In this document: in pieces, positions 7,024 to 13,609 of the stretch
How positions within the stretch are numbered: position 1 is the first letter of the stretch
How the letters are laid out: every line of letters begins with the position of its first letter
NCBI GenBank assembly: GCA_030627585.1
Contig: DAOURU010000004.1
Span: 1 to 16,302 of the forward strand
Reading direction: 5' to 3'
DNA length: 16,302 bases
Source: Bacillota bacterium
Lineage (GTDB): Bacteria > Bacillota > DSM-12270 > Thermacetogeniales > Thermacetogeniaceae
The notes under the pieces: generated by a model
The model's input: only the letters and a program-made list of their open reading frames with translations
Databases searched by the model: none
What the model was told of the DNA's origin: nothing
Position numbers and translations under genes: made by a program

Positions 7024-7055
7024 ACTATATATCTACAGACTTTAGTACTCGGTCT
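7024..7055 (-). promoter_or_regulatory. Candidate controller operator and promoter for the regulator-nuclease unit
   Basis: Minus-strand TATAGT (plus 7024-7029) could be a -10. At the matching -35 position there is no TTGACA; instead there is an inverted repeat with arms AGAC (7037-7040) and GTCT (7052-7055) around a central AGTACT (7044-7049). C-protein operators often carry GACT/AGTC half-sites overlapping the -35. The resemblance is partial and is a prediction by eye. Confidence 0.35.
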
Positions 7056-7090
7056 CTCATTGCATAACACGCACAGGTCAAAAATTTACT

Positions 7091-7120
7091 CGGACAGGTT
7101 CGTTTTATATTTGGTATAAT
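7091..7120 (+). promoter_or_regulatory. Candidate sigma-A promoter of the second methyltransferase
   Basis: A perfect TATAAT at 7115-7120 follows CGGACA (7091-7096, four of six matches to TTGACA) with an 18-bp spacer. Transcription would start near 7127, upstream of both possible start codons (7140 and 7182). It diverges from the candidate regulator-nuclease promoter, so the two may share the 7030-7120 region. Confidence 0.5.
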
Positions 7121-7181
7121 TAATTCAACCGCAGGCAATATGTTATCCTTGCACTTCTTTTGCCGGACTGGGAGAGTTTCT

Positions 7182-8039
7182 ATGTCAGCAAACAAGGGGA
7201 ACAATAATAAGGACAGAAGTCTTCAGGGCAGGGACATAGCAAACGCGCAAGAAGGCATTGGCTGCCTGGACGGCAGGACCTGGCTGCGGTATTCCATCAG
7301 TATCTGGGACGACCTGGTAAAAACCCCTGAGGAGCGCCGCCTTGAACACCCTGCAATGTTCCCGCTTGCCTTGACAGACCGCCTGATCCAAATTTTCTAC
7401 CGGAATACCGGAGGCTGTGTTCTGGACCCGTTTCTGGGAAGCGGCAGCACGGCATGTTCTGCCTACCGCTTCGGGATCCCTTCTGTAGGATTTGAAATCT
7501 CGGCGGAATTTTTAGGGGTCGCCCAAAAAAGGCTGGCAAAAATTTCTGGGCCGGCAACCGCTTATCCCAGACTGATCCAGGCCGACTCCCGGCAGCTCTT
7601 GCGGTATCTCGAACCTGCCAGCGTGGGCCTGTGCCTCACCTCTCCCCCCTACTGGAATATCCTGCGCCAGCGCCGCTCTGCAGACAGGAAGGCATCCAGA
7701 AATTACGGCGACCACGCCTGCGATTTGGGCAATATTGATGATTATGAGGAATTCCTGGCGGCATTGGAAGATGTGTTCGGTCAGGTCTGGGAGACCCTGA
7801 TTCCCGGGGCCTCCTGCCTGGTTGTTGTTATGGATCTGAGAAAGGGCTCAAAATTTTATCCATTTCACATGGATTTCACTCTCCTCATGAACAGAATCGG
7901 CTATGTGCTGGATGACCTTGTGATCTGGGACCGGCGGCAGGAATATAACAACCTGCGCCCCCTGGGCTACCCCTACGTTTTTCGCATCAATAAAATCCAC
8001 GAGTTTATCTTGATTTTTCAAAAGCCTGCCGCGCTTTAA
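7182..8039 (+). CDS. Second DNA methyltransferase, N4-cytosine type
   Basis: A 285-residue protein from the ATG at 7182, chosen because GGGAG lies 7 nt upstream; an in-frame ATG at 7140 has no ribosome-binding site. Motif I is VLDPFLGSGSTACSA (80-94) followed by VGFEIS; the catalytic motif is LTSPPYWNI (152-160), of the N4-cytosine (TSPPY) type. EHPAMFPLALTDRLIQIF (55-72) before motif I resembles motif X. Its composition is closer to the host genes than to the first methyltransferase, and it has its own promoter. It may be an older solitary methyltransferase or a second protective enzyme of the locus; the BamHI producer strain also encodes a second, smaller GGATCC methyltransferase (M.BamHII). 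Its target cannot be read from the sequence. The stop lies in a short palindrome (8030-8044). Confidence 0.88.
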   Translation: MSANKGNNNKDRSLQGRDIANAQEGIGCLDGRTWLRYSISIWDDLVKTPEERRLEHPAMFPLALTDRLIQIFYRNTGGCVLDPFLGSGSTACSAYRFGIPSVGFEISAEFLGVAQKRLAKISGPATAYPRLIQADSRQLLRYLEPASVGLCLTSPPYWNILRQRRSADRKASRNYGDHACDLGNIDDYEEFLAALEDVFGQVWETLIPGASCLVVVMDLRKGSKFYPFHMDFTLLMNRIGYVLDDLVIWDRRQEYNNLRPLGYPYVFRINKIHEFILIFQKPAAL

Positions 8040-8222
8040 GCGCGACCGCCTGGATCAGAGCAGGGAAAAATTGATGGAAGTGCAGCAGATTTTTGGACAC
8101 AAAAGAGGAAAATGGGAAACTTTGTTGAATTTTTAAATTTGCAGGTCATGCCCGCCTCCGGTGGCCTTTTGGTGTCCGCTTTAGAGCTGGTTTGGGTTTT
8201 TGCTGCTTGAACCCGAATTTAG

Positions 8223-8789
8223 ATGAGTTTTTGGGAGCAAATTCGTCAAGAAATTTCTCAAAAAGAGGTTACGCCCGTGGCACTGGCCGGAAACTGGTTT
8301 TTTCAGGACAGCTGGTTCCTCATTCTCGTTTTAGCCCTCCTGGGCGCTGGTTTTTTGGTTTTTCTGGGAGTAAACCTGCACCTTCTTCTTGTGGGGCGGC
8401 AGTACCGGCGCTTGATGCGGGGTGTTCAGGGGGCAAACCTTGAAGATCTCCTGCAGGAGACTTTAAAGGCTTGCCGGGCTGCGGAGCAGCGCCTGGCAGA
8501 AATCGAAAATGCCTACCGCCGCCTCGAGAAGGTGGCAGCGTCGAGCCTGCAAAAGGTTGGTTTTGTAAGGTTCAATGCCTTTTCGGAGGTTGGAAATGAA
8601 TTGAGTTTTGCGCTGGCTTTGCTGAGCCAGCCGGGCGATGGGGTTGTTTTATGCTGCCTTGTCAGTCGCGATGATTGCCGTCTTTATGCAAAACCTGTCG
8701 TGGGAGGCGCTTCTCCTTATCCCCTCAGCCATGAAGAGCAGGAGGCAATTCAGAGGGCCCTGGGTATGGCCCCTTGTTTAACTCCATAA
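8223..8789 (+). CDS. DUF4446 family membrane protein
   Basis: A 188-residue protein: a soluble N-terminus, one strongly hydrophobic segment at about 30-57 (SWFLILVLALLGAGFLVFLG ...), a helical, probably coiled-coil stretch (EDLLQETLKACRAAEQRLAEIENAYRRLEKV), and the conserved C-terminal DUF4446 core beginning KVGFVRFNAFSEVGNELSFA with DGVVL, YAKPV and YPLSHEEQEAI. This Firmicute family has no established function and is often near parA/parB, as here. No good ribosome-binding site precedes the ATG. It is 24 nt from the M23 gene and probably co-transcribed with it, which suggests a cell-envelope role. Confidence 0.88.
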   Translation: MSFWEQIRQEISQKEVTPVALAGNWFFQDSWFLILVLALLGAGFLVFLGVNLHLLLVGRQYRRLMRGVQGANLEDLLQETLKACRAAEQRLAEIENAYRRLEKVAASSLQKVGFVRFNAFSEVGNELSFALALLSQPGDGVVLCCLVSRDDCRLYAKPVVGGASPYPLSHEEQEAIQRALGMAPCLTP

Positions 8790-8813
8790 AGAGAAAAAGG
8801 GGAGGGGGCAGTC

Positions 8814-9773
8814 ATGCCTAACAAACGGTTGCAGCGCGGGAAGCTCATCTTTACCCGCCCCTTTACCCTGCTCATCGTTCCGCCGCGGGGAGCACAGGTA
8901 AAAAGTGCCCAAATTCCCTTCTGGTTGATGATGCTGGGTGGTTTTGCGTTGTCCTGTCTGCTGGTAGCGACTGTCTTTGCCTCTTTCTGGTATTACAAGG
9001 CGCGGGCAGACCGCGCCGAACTGGCGAAACTGCGTCAAGTTAATGTGGCGCAAAAGAAGAAATTGACTTTTCTCCAGGAGGAGGCCGAGACGGTGCGCGC
9101 CCAACTGCAGGAGGTGGAGGACCTCGAGCAAAGGGTCCGGGCCAAGGCCGGCCTCCGGAGCAGCGACCGCGGGCCGGCCAGCCGGAGTGGCGCCGGGGGA
9201 GCAGCCCGCAAAAGCCGGGACTCCCTGCGCACCTCGCTGTTTGGCTCTCTTTTTGGTCCGGAAGAGCCTGACGCGGATCAGATCGCGCAGGCTTTTACAG
9301 AGGCTGAGCAAGAGGCGAAAGAGGCCCTGCTGATCCTGGAACGCCTTGAGAAAGATCTGGATGCCCATCTCGAGTACCTTGCTGCGCTGCCGGACCACTG
9401 GCCGGTGCGGGGGAGGATTACCTCGCCTTTTGGGTGGCGGAGCTCTCCCTTCGGAGGGAGGCGCTCCGAGTTTCACGACGGCCTGGATCTTGCGGCGCCC
9501 TGGGGCGCTCCCGTCGAGGCTGCAGGGGACGGGATCGTCGTTTTTACCGGTTACCGCCCTGGTTTCGGAAGAACTGTGGTTATTTCCCACGGGTACGGGT
9601 ACCGCTCCTCTTATTCACGTGTGAGCAGGTGTTTGGTTAAGACCGGGGAGCGCGTGAAAAAAGGGGAAGTCATCGCCCGCGTCGGGAGTTCCGGGCGGAG
9701 CACGGGCCCCCACCTTCATTTTATGGTGGAAAAGAACGGTGCTCTGCTCGATCCACAGCGTGTGCTCAAGTAG
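8814..9773 (+). CDS. M23 (LytM-type) peptidase-like membrane protein with a degenerate active site
   Basis: A 319-residue protein with a GGGGAGGGGG ribosome-binding site. One membrane segment lies at about 35-60 (FWLMMLGGFALSCLLVATVF), then a coiled coil at about 62-112, a Ser/Gly/Arg-rich linker, a second helical stretch (157-192), and the C-terminal LytM domain from about 199 (RGRITSPFGWRSSPF). Zinc ligands are present: H221 and D225 (FHDGLDLA) and H302 (GPHLHF), with catalytic H300. The other catalytic His, usually in a YxHLS motif, is replaced: the protein reads SYSRVS with Arg269. Family members cleave peptidoglycan cross-bridges outside the membrane; losing this His often marks regulatory or structural members. 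It lies directly upstream of the bactofilin, a common pairing in bacteria. Confidence 0.92.
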   Translation: MPNKRLQRGKLIFTRPFTLLIVPPRGAQVKSAQIPFWLMMLGGFALSCLLVATVFASFWYYKARADRAELAKLRQVNVAQKKKLTFLQEEAETVRAQLQEVEDLEQRVRAKAGLRSSDRGPASRSGAGGAARKSRDSLRTSLFGSLFGPEEPDADQIAQAFTEAEQEAKEALLILERLEKDLDAHLEYLAALPDHWPVRGRITSPFGWRSSPFGGRRSEFHDGLDLAAPWGAPVEAAGDGIVVFTGYRPGFGRTVVISHGYGYRSSYSRVSRCLVKTGERVKKGEVIARVGSSGRSTGPHLHFMVEKNGALLDPQRVLK

Positions 9774-9813
9774 CAATTGGTGAAAAGCTGCGTTGATGCA
9801 AGCTGCGCTCCAG

Positions 9814-9866
9814 GATCGAAAAACATGCAATCGAAAAAATGAAAAGGAAATCGAAAAAATGCAACG
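9814..9866 (+). repeat. Three near-identical ATCGAAAAA-ATG repeats before bactofilin
   Basis: The motif ATCGAAAAA(C/A)ATG occurs three times, near 9815, 9829 and 9849, spaced about 14 and 20 bp. The ATG at 9825 opens a five-codon frame (MQSKK) whose TGA (9840-9842) overlaps the ATG at 9839, an alternative in-frame bactofilin start. Possible roles are slippage-generated repeats or a leader affecting initiation. Confidence 0.6.
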
Positions 9867-9883
9867 GAAAGGGGCCCGGGGTT

Positions 9884-10309
9884 ATGTACTGGAGCAAAAA
9901 ACAAAACATCAGCGTGAACGAGAAGGTGGATTCCCTTTTAGGAAAAAACGCCCACTGCGAAGGAACGATCGAGACCGAAGGAACCTTCCGGGTGGACGGC
10001 CAGTTTAAGGGAACCCTCAGGGCCAAGGGAGACCTTATTGTGGGCGAAGGGGCGCGGGTTGAAGCGGAAATCGAAGGCCGCAATGTCCTGATCGCCGGAG
10101 AGGTGCGCGGCCGGGTAACAGCAGCGGGGAAATTGGAGCTCACGGCAACCGGCAAGCTTTACGGCGAGTTGGAAGCAGCGCGGTTGTTGGTGGAAGAGGG
10201 GGCAATCTTTCAAGGAAACTGCAAAACGGTTGAGGATGCGCCTGCTTCCCGGGCAGACAGTTTTGTTCTCACGCAGCCCGAAATTAAAGCCCCCTCAGAA
10301 ACGGCTTAA
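9884..10309 (+). CDS. Bactofilin (DUF583) cytoskeletal protein
   Basis: A 141-residue protein from the ATG at 9884, chosen because bactofilins begin with a short tail right before the beta-helix and an AAAGGGG lies 9 nt upstream; an in-frame ATG at 9839 would add 15 residues (MKRKSKK...). The core is a run of short hydrophobic/Gly repeats (CEGTIETEGTFRVDGQFKGT, LRAKGDLIVGEGARVEAEI, VLIAGEVRGRVTA, GKLYGELEAARLLVEEGAIF, QGNC), the right-handed beta-helix that polymerises into nucleotide-independent filaments. A flexible C-terminal tail follows (about 25 residues). With the upstream M23 protein it probably forms a localised cell-wall or shape module. Confidence 0.9.
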   Translation: MYWSKKQNISVNEKVDSLLGKNAHCEGTIETEGTFRVDGQFKGTLRAKGDLIVGEGARVEAEIEGRNVLIAGEVRGRVTAAGKLELTATGKLYGELEAARLLVEEGAIFQGNCKTVEDAPASRADSFVLTQPEIKAPSETA

Positions 10310-10320
10310 GAGGCGGGTAA

Positions 10321-10542
10321 ACGCACCCCCGCGTCCGGTTTTTCCGCGCCCGGGAGGGGGCCGTTTCCTGCCCGGCAAGAGCCCTGTGCATTCAGGGGGA
10401 CGGGGAACTGCTGGGTGAAACCTCTGCCTCTTTTCGACTTGTCAAGCAGGCCCTGAAGGTGCTGGTGCCCGGCGGGAGCATGCCGGAAGACGCTCCTGGA
10501 AGAAAAAAGATGCGTTGCGGCGGCCCTCCGGGGCAATCATAA
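10321..10542 (+). other. Open frame without a start codon; possible gene remnant
   Basis: Between bactofilin and the phosphoribosyltransferase a frame stays open for 73 codons and ends at TAA (10540-10542), with protein-like content such as CIQGDGELLG and SFRLVKQALKVLVPGG. A stop lies directly before it (10318-10320) and the only ATGs are late. I do not recognise the family. In GC-rich DNA an open frame this long can arise by chance. Confidence 0.22.
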
Positions 10543-10587
10543 GAATTGATAAACCCCCAAGAGGGTGTGACCTGAGGTGGTGGCAAA

Positions 10588-11238
10588 TTGGTTTTTTCCG
10601 ACCGCAAGGAGGCGGGCCGGCGTCTGGCCGAAAAGCTCCTGAAGTTTAAGAACCAGAATCCCCTTGTCCTGGGGATTCCGCGCGGGGGCGTGGTTGTCGC
10701 CGGCGAAGTGGCATCCGCCCTGGAAGCCCCGCTGGATGTGATCATTCCCCGCAAAATCGGGGCGCCCTTTAATGAAGAGCTTGCCGTGGGAGCAGTCGCG
10801 CCGGACGGTACGGTGCTCTACGATGAGAACGCGCTGCGCTGCCTGGGTTTGGACGAGAAGATGCTGCAGAAGCAGATTTCCCGCGCCCTGGACGAAATTA
10901 AGCGGCGCCTCAGGCTTTACCGGGGAGATGAGGAGCCTTTGGCATGCAAAGGGCGGACTGTAATTGTTGTTGACGACGGGATCGCGACCGGTTTTACGGT
11001 ACAGGCCGCTCTCCGGTCGCTCCGCCGGCAGGCCCCGGCCCGGCTTGTCCTGGCCGTGCCTGTTGCTCCCCGCGAAGGGGCGGCCCGCCTCAAGCCGGTA
11101 GTTGACGAATTCGTTTGTCTTTTAATTCCGGAAGTTTTTTACGCCGTCGGCCAATTTTACGAAAATTTCCGCCAGACTGCAGATGAGGAGGTAATCAGCA
11201 TCCTCGCGTATAATCGGGAGCGGCGCGAGACAAAATAA
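10588..11238 (+). CDS. Phosphoribosyltransferase family protein (COG1926 type)
   Basis: A 216-residue protein with a TTG start preceded by GAGGTGG at 7 nt. The type I phosphoribosyltransferase PRPP loop is clear at 125-137 (VIVVDDGIATGFT, with the two Asp residues). The N-terminal part carries LGIPRGGVVVAGEVA (28-42) and PRKIGAPFNEELAVGAV (54-70), as in the uncharacterised COG1926 family rather than Hpt, Upp or PyrR. The substrate base or phosphate acceptor is unknown. It lies in the same direction as the genes on both sides, but a gap of about 280 nt separates it from bactofilin. Confidence 0.88.
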   Translation: MVFSDRKEAGRRLAEKLLKFKNQNPLVLGIPRGGVVVAGEVASALEAPLDVIIPRKIGAPFNEELAVGAVAPDGTVLYDENALRCLGLDEKMLQKQISRALDEIKRRLRLYRGDEEPLACKGRTVIVVDDGIATGFTVQAALRSLRRQAPARLVLAVPVAPREGAARLKPVVDEFVCLLIPEVFYAVGQFYENFRQTADEEVISILAYNRERRETK

Positions 11239-11291
11239 GAAAAGTCCTGCGAGATTACCCAAAATTACCGGTTGCGAAGGGAGAAATCTCA

Positions 11292-11531
11292 ATGCGCGTG
11301 GTTGCGGTTGAAGACGGACTGACAAATGTCCGCACTGCTCTGGCGGAAGCCGGTTTTGAAGTAACAGGGATGGGACCCGAGGAGATTAAGCGCGCCCAGG
11401 CCGTCGTGATCAGCGGGCTTGATGTGGACGTGCTCCAGCGCCAGGATATTAAAACCGGGGTGCCGGTCATCAGTGCTGAGGGGCGGAGCGCGGCAGAAAT
11501 TGTCGCGGATCTCAGGGGGCGCCTGCACTGA
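11292..11531 (+). CDS. ykuS: YkuS family (UPF0180) small protein
   Basis: A 79-residue protein with AAGGGAGA 8 nt before the ATG. The N-terminus RVVAVEDGLTNVRTALAEAG and the block VVISGLDVDVLQRQDIKTGVPVISAEGRSA match the UPF0180/YkuS family of Bacillus and relatives, where a SGLD...QD...T..PVI..G pattern is conserved. The function of this family is not known. It follows the phosphoribosyltransferase by 53 nt and is probably its operon partner. Confidence 0.82.
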   Translation: MRVVAVEDGLTNVRTALAEAGFEVTGMGPEEIKRAQAVVISGLDVDVLQRQDIKTGVPVISAEGRSAAEIVADLRGRLH

Positions 11532-11666
11532 TTCCGCCAGGGTTCCCCCTCGATTTCGATCGGGAAACGGGCAACCAGAAGCAGGTTGCAGCGAAAAAAG
11601 TTCGAGACTGTCAATTTTGCTTTAAAAGGGAACAGGGAAAGCTTAAGCGAAGCCGCGTGAAGGGGC

Positions 11667-11700
11667 AAGCAGCCGGGAGGCTGCTTCTTACTTTCTTTCC
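11667..11700 (+). terminator. Probable Rho-independent terminator after ykuS
   Basis: A perfect 8-bp stem AAGCAGCC / GGCTGCTT (11667-11674 and 11679-11686) with a GGGA loop is followed by the pyrimidine-rich CTTACTTTCTTTCC. It stands between convergent ykuS and yyaC, whose stop is at 11688-11690. The T-tract is imperfect and only on the plus-strand side. Confidence 0.5.
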
Positions 11701-12305
11701 CCGGCCACGCCGCTCATAATCAAGGCGCGGACGATGCAGTCGGCCATCTTCATAACAAGACCGAGGCGGGTATTCTGGAGGACCAAATATTCCAGGAACC
11801 CCCCAATGTTTACCACACCCGAGATGAAAATCTCTCCTACCGGGGGCAGTTCTTTATTGACTCCTGTGCCGGGCTGCAGGGAGCCTTTGCCGAGGGCGAT
11901 CGAACCCACGCTTTGCACCTGGCCGAGGCAGGCATCCACCGCAATGATGAGAGGGCGGGAAAATTGTTTTTCAATTACCGCCAGCGTTTCGTTCAAGTTT
12001 ACGGCGTGTACGGGCTCCTCGAGGGTTCCGAAGACGGGGAGGAGGCCGGGCGCCAGCTCCATTAATCTTGTTCCCACAAGCGGCCCCAGGCTGTCTCCCG
12101 TAGCGCGGTCTGTCCCGATGGCAAGCAGCACCGGGGGGCGGGCGCGGGAGGGATTGAGCTCCTGGAGCAACTCATTCAGAAAAGCAGCCAGGGTTTGCAC
12201 CGCCTCCTGATCGCGGATATTTACCCGAATGTCTTGCCTGGGCCGGAGACCTGTCTGCACAGGCAGGATTGGTAAGGACTTTAAGAAGCTCTCGCCAAAA
12301 ACCAC
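11688..12305 (-). CDS. yyaC: YyaC-type sporulation protein (DUF1256, GPR-protease-like fold)
   Basis: A 205-residue protein, GTG start with AGGAGG 7 nt upstream. The core has LLAIGTDRATGDSLGPLVG (60-78) and LIIAVDACLGQVQSVGSIALGKG, the Asp-containing motifs that relate this family to the spore germination protease GPR, followed by the Gly-rich GTGVNKELPPVGEIFISGVVNIGG. YyaC homologues occur in endospore formers; a peptidase role is presumed but not proven. It is transcribed opposite to its neighbours, alone, with a candidate forespore promoter upstream. Confidence 0.9.
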   Translation of the reverse strand: MVFGESFLKSLPILPVQTGLRPRQDIRVNIRDQEAVQTLAAFLNELLQELNPSRARPPVLLAIGTDRATGDSLGPLVGTRLMELAPGLLPVFGTLEEPVHAVNLNETLAVIEKQFSRPLIIAVDACLGQVQSVGSIALGKGSLQPGTGVNKELPPVGEIFISGVVNIGGFLEYLVLQNTRLGLVMKMADCIVRALIMSGVAGERK

Positions 12306-12335
12306 TTCTGCTCCTCCTGGGACTGATTATTAAAG

Positions 12336-12363
12336 TAATATGGGAAAAAACAAATTTTTATGC
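12336..12363 (-). promoter_or_regulatory. Candidate forespore (sigma-F/sigma-G-like) promoter of yyaC
   Basis: On the minus strand GCATA (plus 12359-12363) is followed after 16 bp by CATATTA (plus 12336-12342), about 30 nt before the yyaC GTG. These resemble the -35 GYATR and -10 CATWHTA boxes of sigma-G promoters, although the spacer is 1-2 bp shorter than usual. The match fits a spore gene, but the region is AT-rich and chance is possible. Confidence 0.35.
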
Positions 12364-12380
12364 ATGCCGAAGGAGGGCGG

Positions 12381-12512
12381 ATGGCAAAAAACTATCGGTA
12401 TCATGCTTCTGGCTGCCCTGATTTTTCGCTTGCTCCGGAAGTAACAGCAAAAACGGAGTCTCACAGGGCGAAAAATGACGAAAAAAGGATTTTTCTTGAG
12501 TTCGTGGAATAA
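12381..12512 (+). CDS. Possible small protein of 43 residues, unknown
   Basis: An ATG just after AGGAGGG (12371-12377; spacing short, about 3-4 nt) opens a 43-codon frame ending at TAA 12510-12512; an in-frame ATG at 12360 would add seven residues. The product is hydrophilic and charged (MAKNYRYHASGCPDFSL ... KRIFLEFVE), with no membrane segment and a single Cys. I recognise no family. The SD and the position between yyaC and the GerMN gene are the only support, and the frame overlaps the candidate yyaC promoter. Confidence 0.28.
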   Translation: MAKNYRYHASGCPDFSLAPEVTAKTESHRAKNDEKRIFLEFVE

Positions 12513-12563
12513 AATAATCTAGCAAGAGTAACCTCGCAAGAGTGCCAGTTTGGAGTGTTCGGG

Positions 12564-13544
12564 ATGGGGAAACCCCCGGCAGCAAAGGTCTTCTGGCTGC
12601 TGTTTCTTGGCTTGATCCTGGGGAGCGCCTGGCTTGCAGGCTGCCGCCCGGAAACCCCCGGGCAGCCGCGCCGGATCCCTGTCAGGGAGCGGGAATTCCG
12701 CCTTGCAGCCCCCGCGGATCAAGTCCGGATCTATTATCTTACCAAAGACAGGCGGTATTTTGTCCCGGTGACTTTCAAGATCGGGCCCACCCGGGAGGCG
12801 CCCCGCGTCGCGGTTGAAAAGCTGCTCGCCGGTGCGCCGCGGGAGCTCTTGGCCGCGCCCTTCCCTCCTGATGTAAAACTGCGCGCCCTGTACCGGGAGG
12901 GGGACCGGGTGGTCGTTGATCTCACAGGTGAAGTGCTGCAAATTCAAAAGCGGGAGGCCGCGCGCCGCGCCTTTGAGGCGCTGGTCTGGACCCTGGCCGA
13001 GTTTCCCGAAGTAAAGACCGTGAAAATTCTGGTACGCGGAAGCTGCCTTGCAAATGTTGCGGGTTTTAGCCTGGAGGAACCCCTGGCGCCCCCCCCCTAT
13101 TTAAACCCGCTCTCTCAAGAGAAAACAGGCCGTCCGGCGACCCTTTATTTTGCAGACCAGTTCGGGGCTTATCTGGTTCCCGTTACCTTGTTCCTGCCGG
13201 AGGGGAGCAATCCCCTCGCGGCTGTGGCCGGGATTTTGGCGGCAGGGCCCCCTGCCGAATCCGGTCTCGGGCCCACGGTTTGGCCCGGGACGAAAGTGCT
13301 CCGGATCGAAGAGAAGAAAGGGATTGTCGCGGTTGATTTCAGCAGGGAGGTGCTTGCTTACGGTGGAGGGAGCGCCTGGGAACTGACTTTTGTGAACGCC
13401 CTCGTCTTTACCTTTACAGAGTTCCCGCAGGTAAACGGGGTCCAAATTCTGATTGAAGGAAAAAAACACCCCTTTCTCCCTGAAGGCTCGGCAGCAGCCC
13501 GGCCTTTGCGAAGACCACGGGAACTAAATCCGGCGGCTCTTTAG
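12564..13544 (+). CDS. GerMN-domain lipoprotein (GerM-like spore/envelope protein)
   Basis: A 326-residue protein. The ATG at 12564 is chosen over the GTG at 12555 because GGAG (12551-12554) is well placed for it. A lipoprotein signal peptide ends in the lipobox LAGC (Cys27), so the mature protein is anchored outside the membrane. Two GerMN domains follow: one from about 52 (VRIYYLTKDRRYFVPVT ... FPEVKTVKILVRG) and a second from about 185 (ATLYFADQFGAYLVPVT ... FPQVNGVQILIEG). Each has the family pattern of a strand pair, an (A/V)...LLAG or ILAAGP helix end, a VVDL/AVDF strand and an (L)VWTLAEFP or LVFTFTEFP helix. GerM in Bacillus is needed for sporulation and germination and is linked to the cortex and to the SpoIIIA-SpoIIQ complex. 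It lies 65 nt upstream of selA. Confidence 0.9.
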   Translation: MGKPPAAKVFWLLFLGLILGSAWLAGCRPETPGQPRRIPVREREFRLAAPADQVRIYYLTKDRRYFVPVTFKIGPTREAPRVAVEKLLAGAPRELLAAPFPPDVKLRALYREGDRVVVDLTGEVLQIQKREAARRAFEALVWTLAEFPEVKTVKILVRGSCLANVAGFSLEEPLAPPPYLNPLSQEKTGRPATLYFADQFGAYLVPVTLFLPEGSNPLAAVAGILAAGPPAESGLGPTVWPGTKVLRIEEKKGIVAVDFSREVLAYGGGSAWELTFVNALVFTFTEFPQVNGVQILIEGKKHPFLPEGSAAARPLRRPRELNPAAL

Positions 13545-13566
13545 AATTTTTTTACCGGGAAACACC

Positions 13567-13606
13567 TTTTTCGAAAGAAGACGGGGTTTTTCGAAAGGAG
13601 ACGGGA
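13567..13606 (+). repeat. Tandem 20-bp duplication carrying the selA ribosome-binding site
   Basis: Two adjacent 20-bp units (13567-13586, 13587-13606) share TTTTTCGAAAG(A/G)AGACGGG and differ at A13578 versus G13598 and in the last base. The A-to-G difference turns GAAAGAAG into GAAAGGAG, so only the second copy, 9 nt before the selA GTG, has a good Shine-Dalgarno sequence. Confidence 0.8.
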
Positions 13607-13609
13607 ATT

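Noticed and set aside
8030..8044. CGCGCTT / AAGCGCG palindrome at the stop codon of the second methyltransferase, as a terminator
   Set aside because: The loop would be one base and no T-run follows, so it does not fit an intrinsic terminator.
8778..9590. 270-codon minus-strand frame opposite the M23 gene
   Set aside because: It is antisense to a protein with clear M23 motifs and has low-complexity content.
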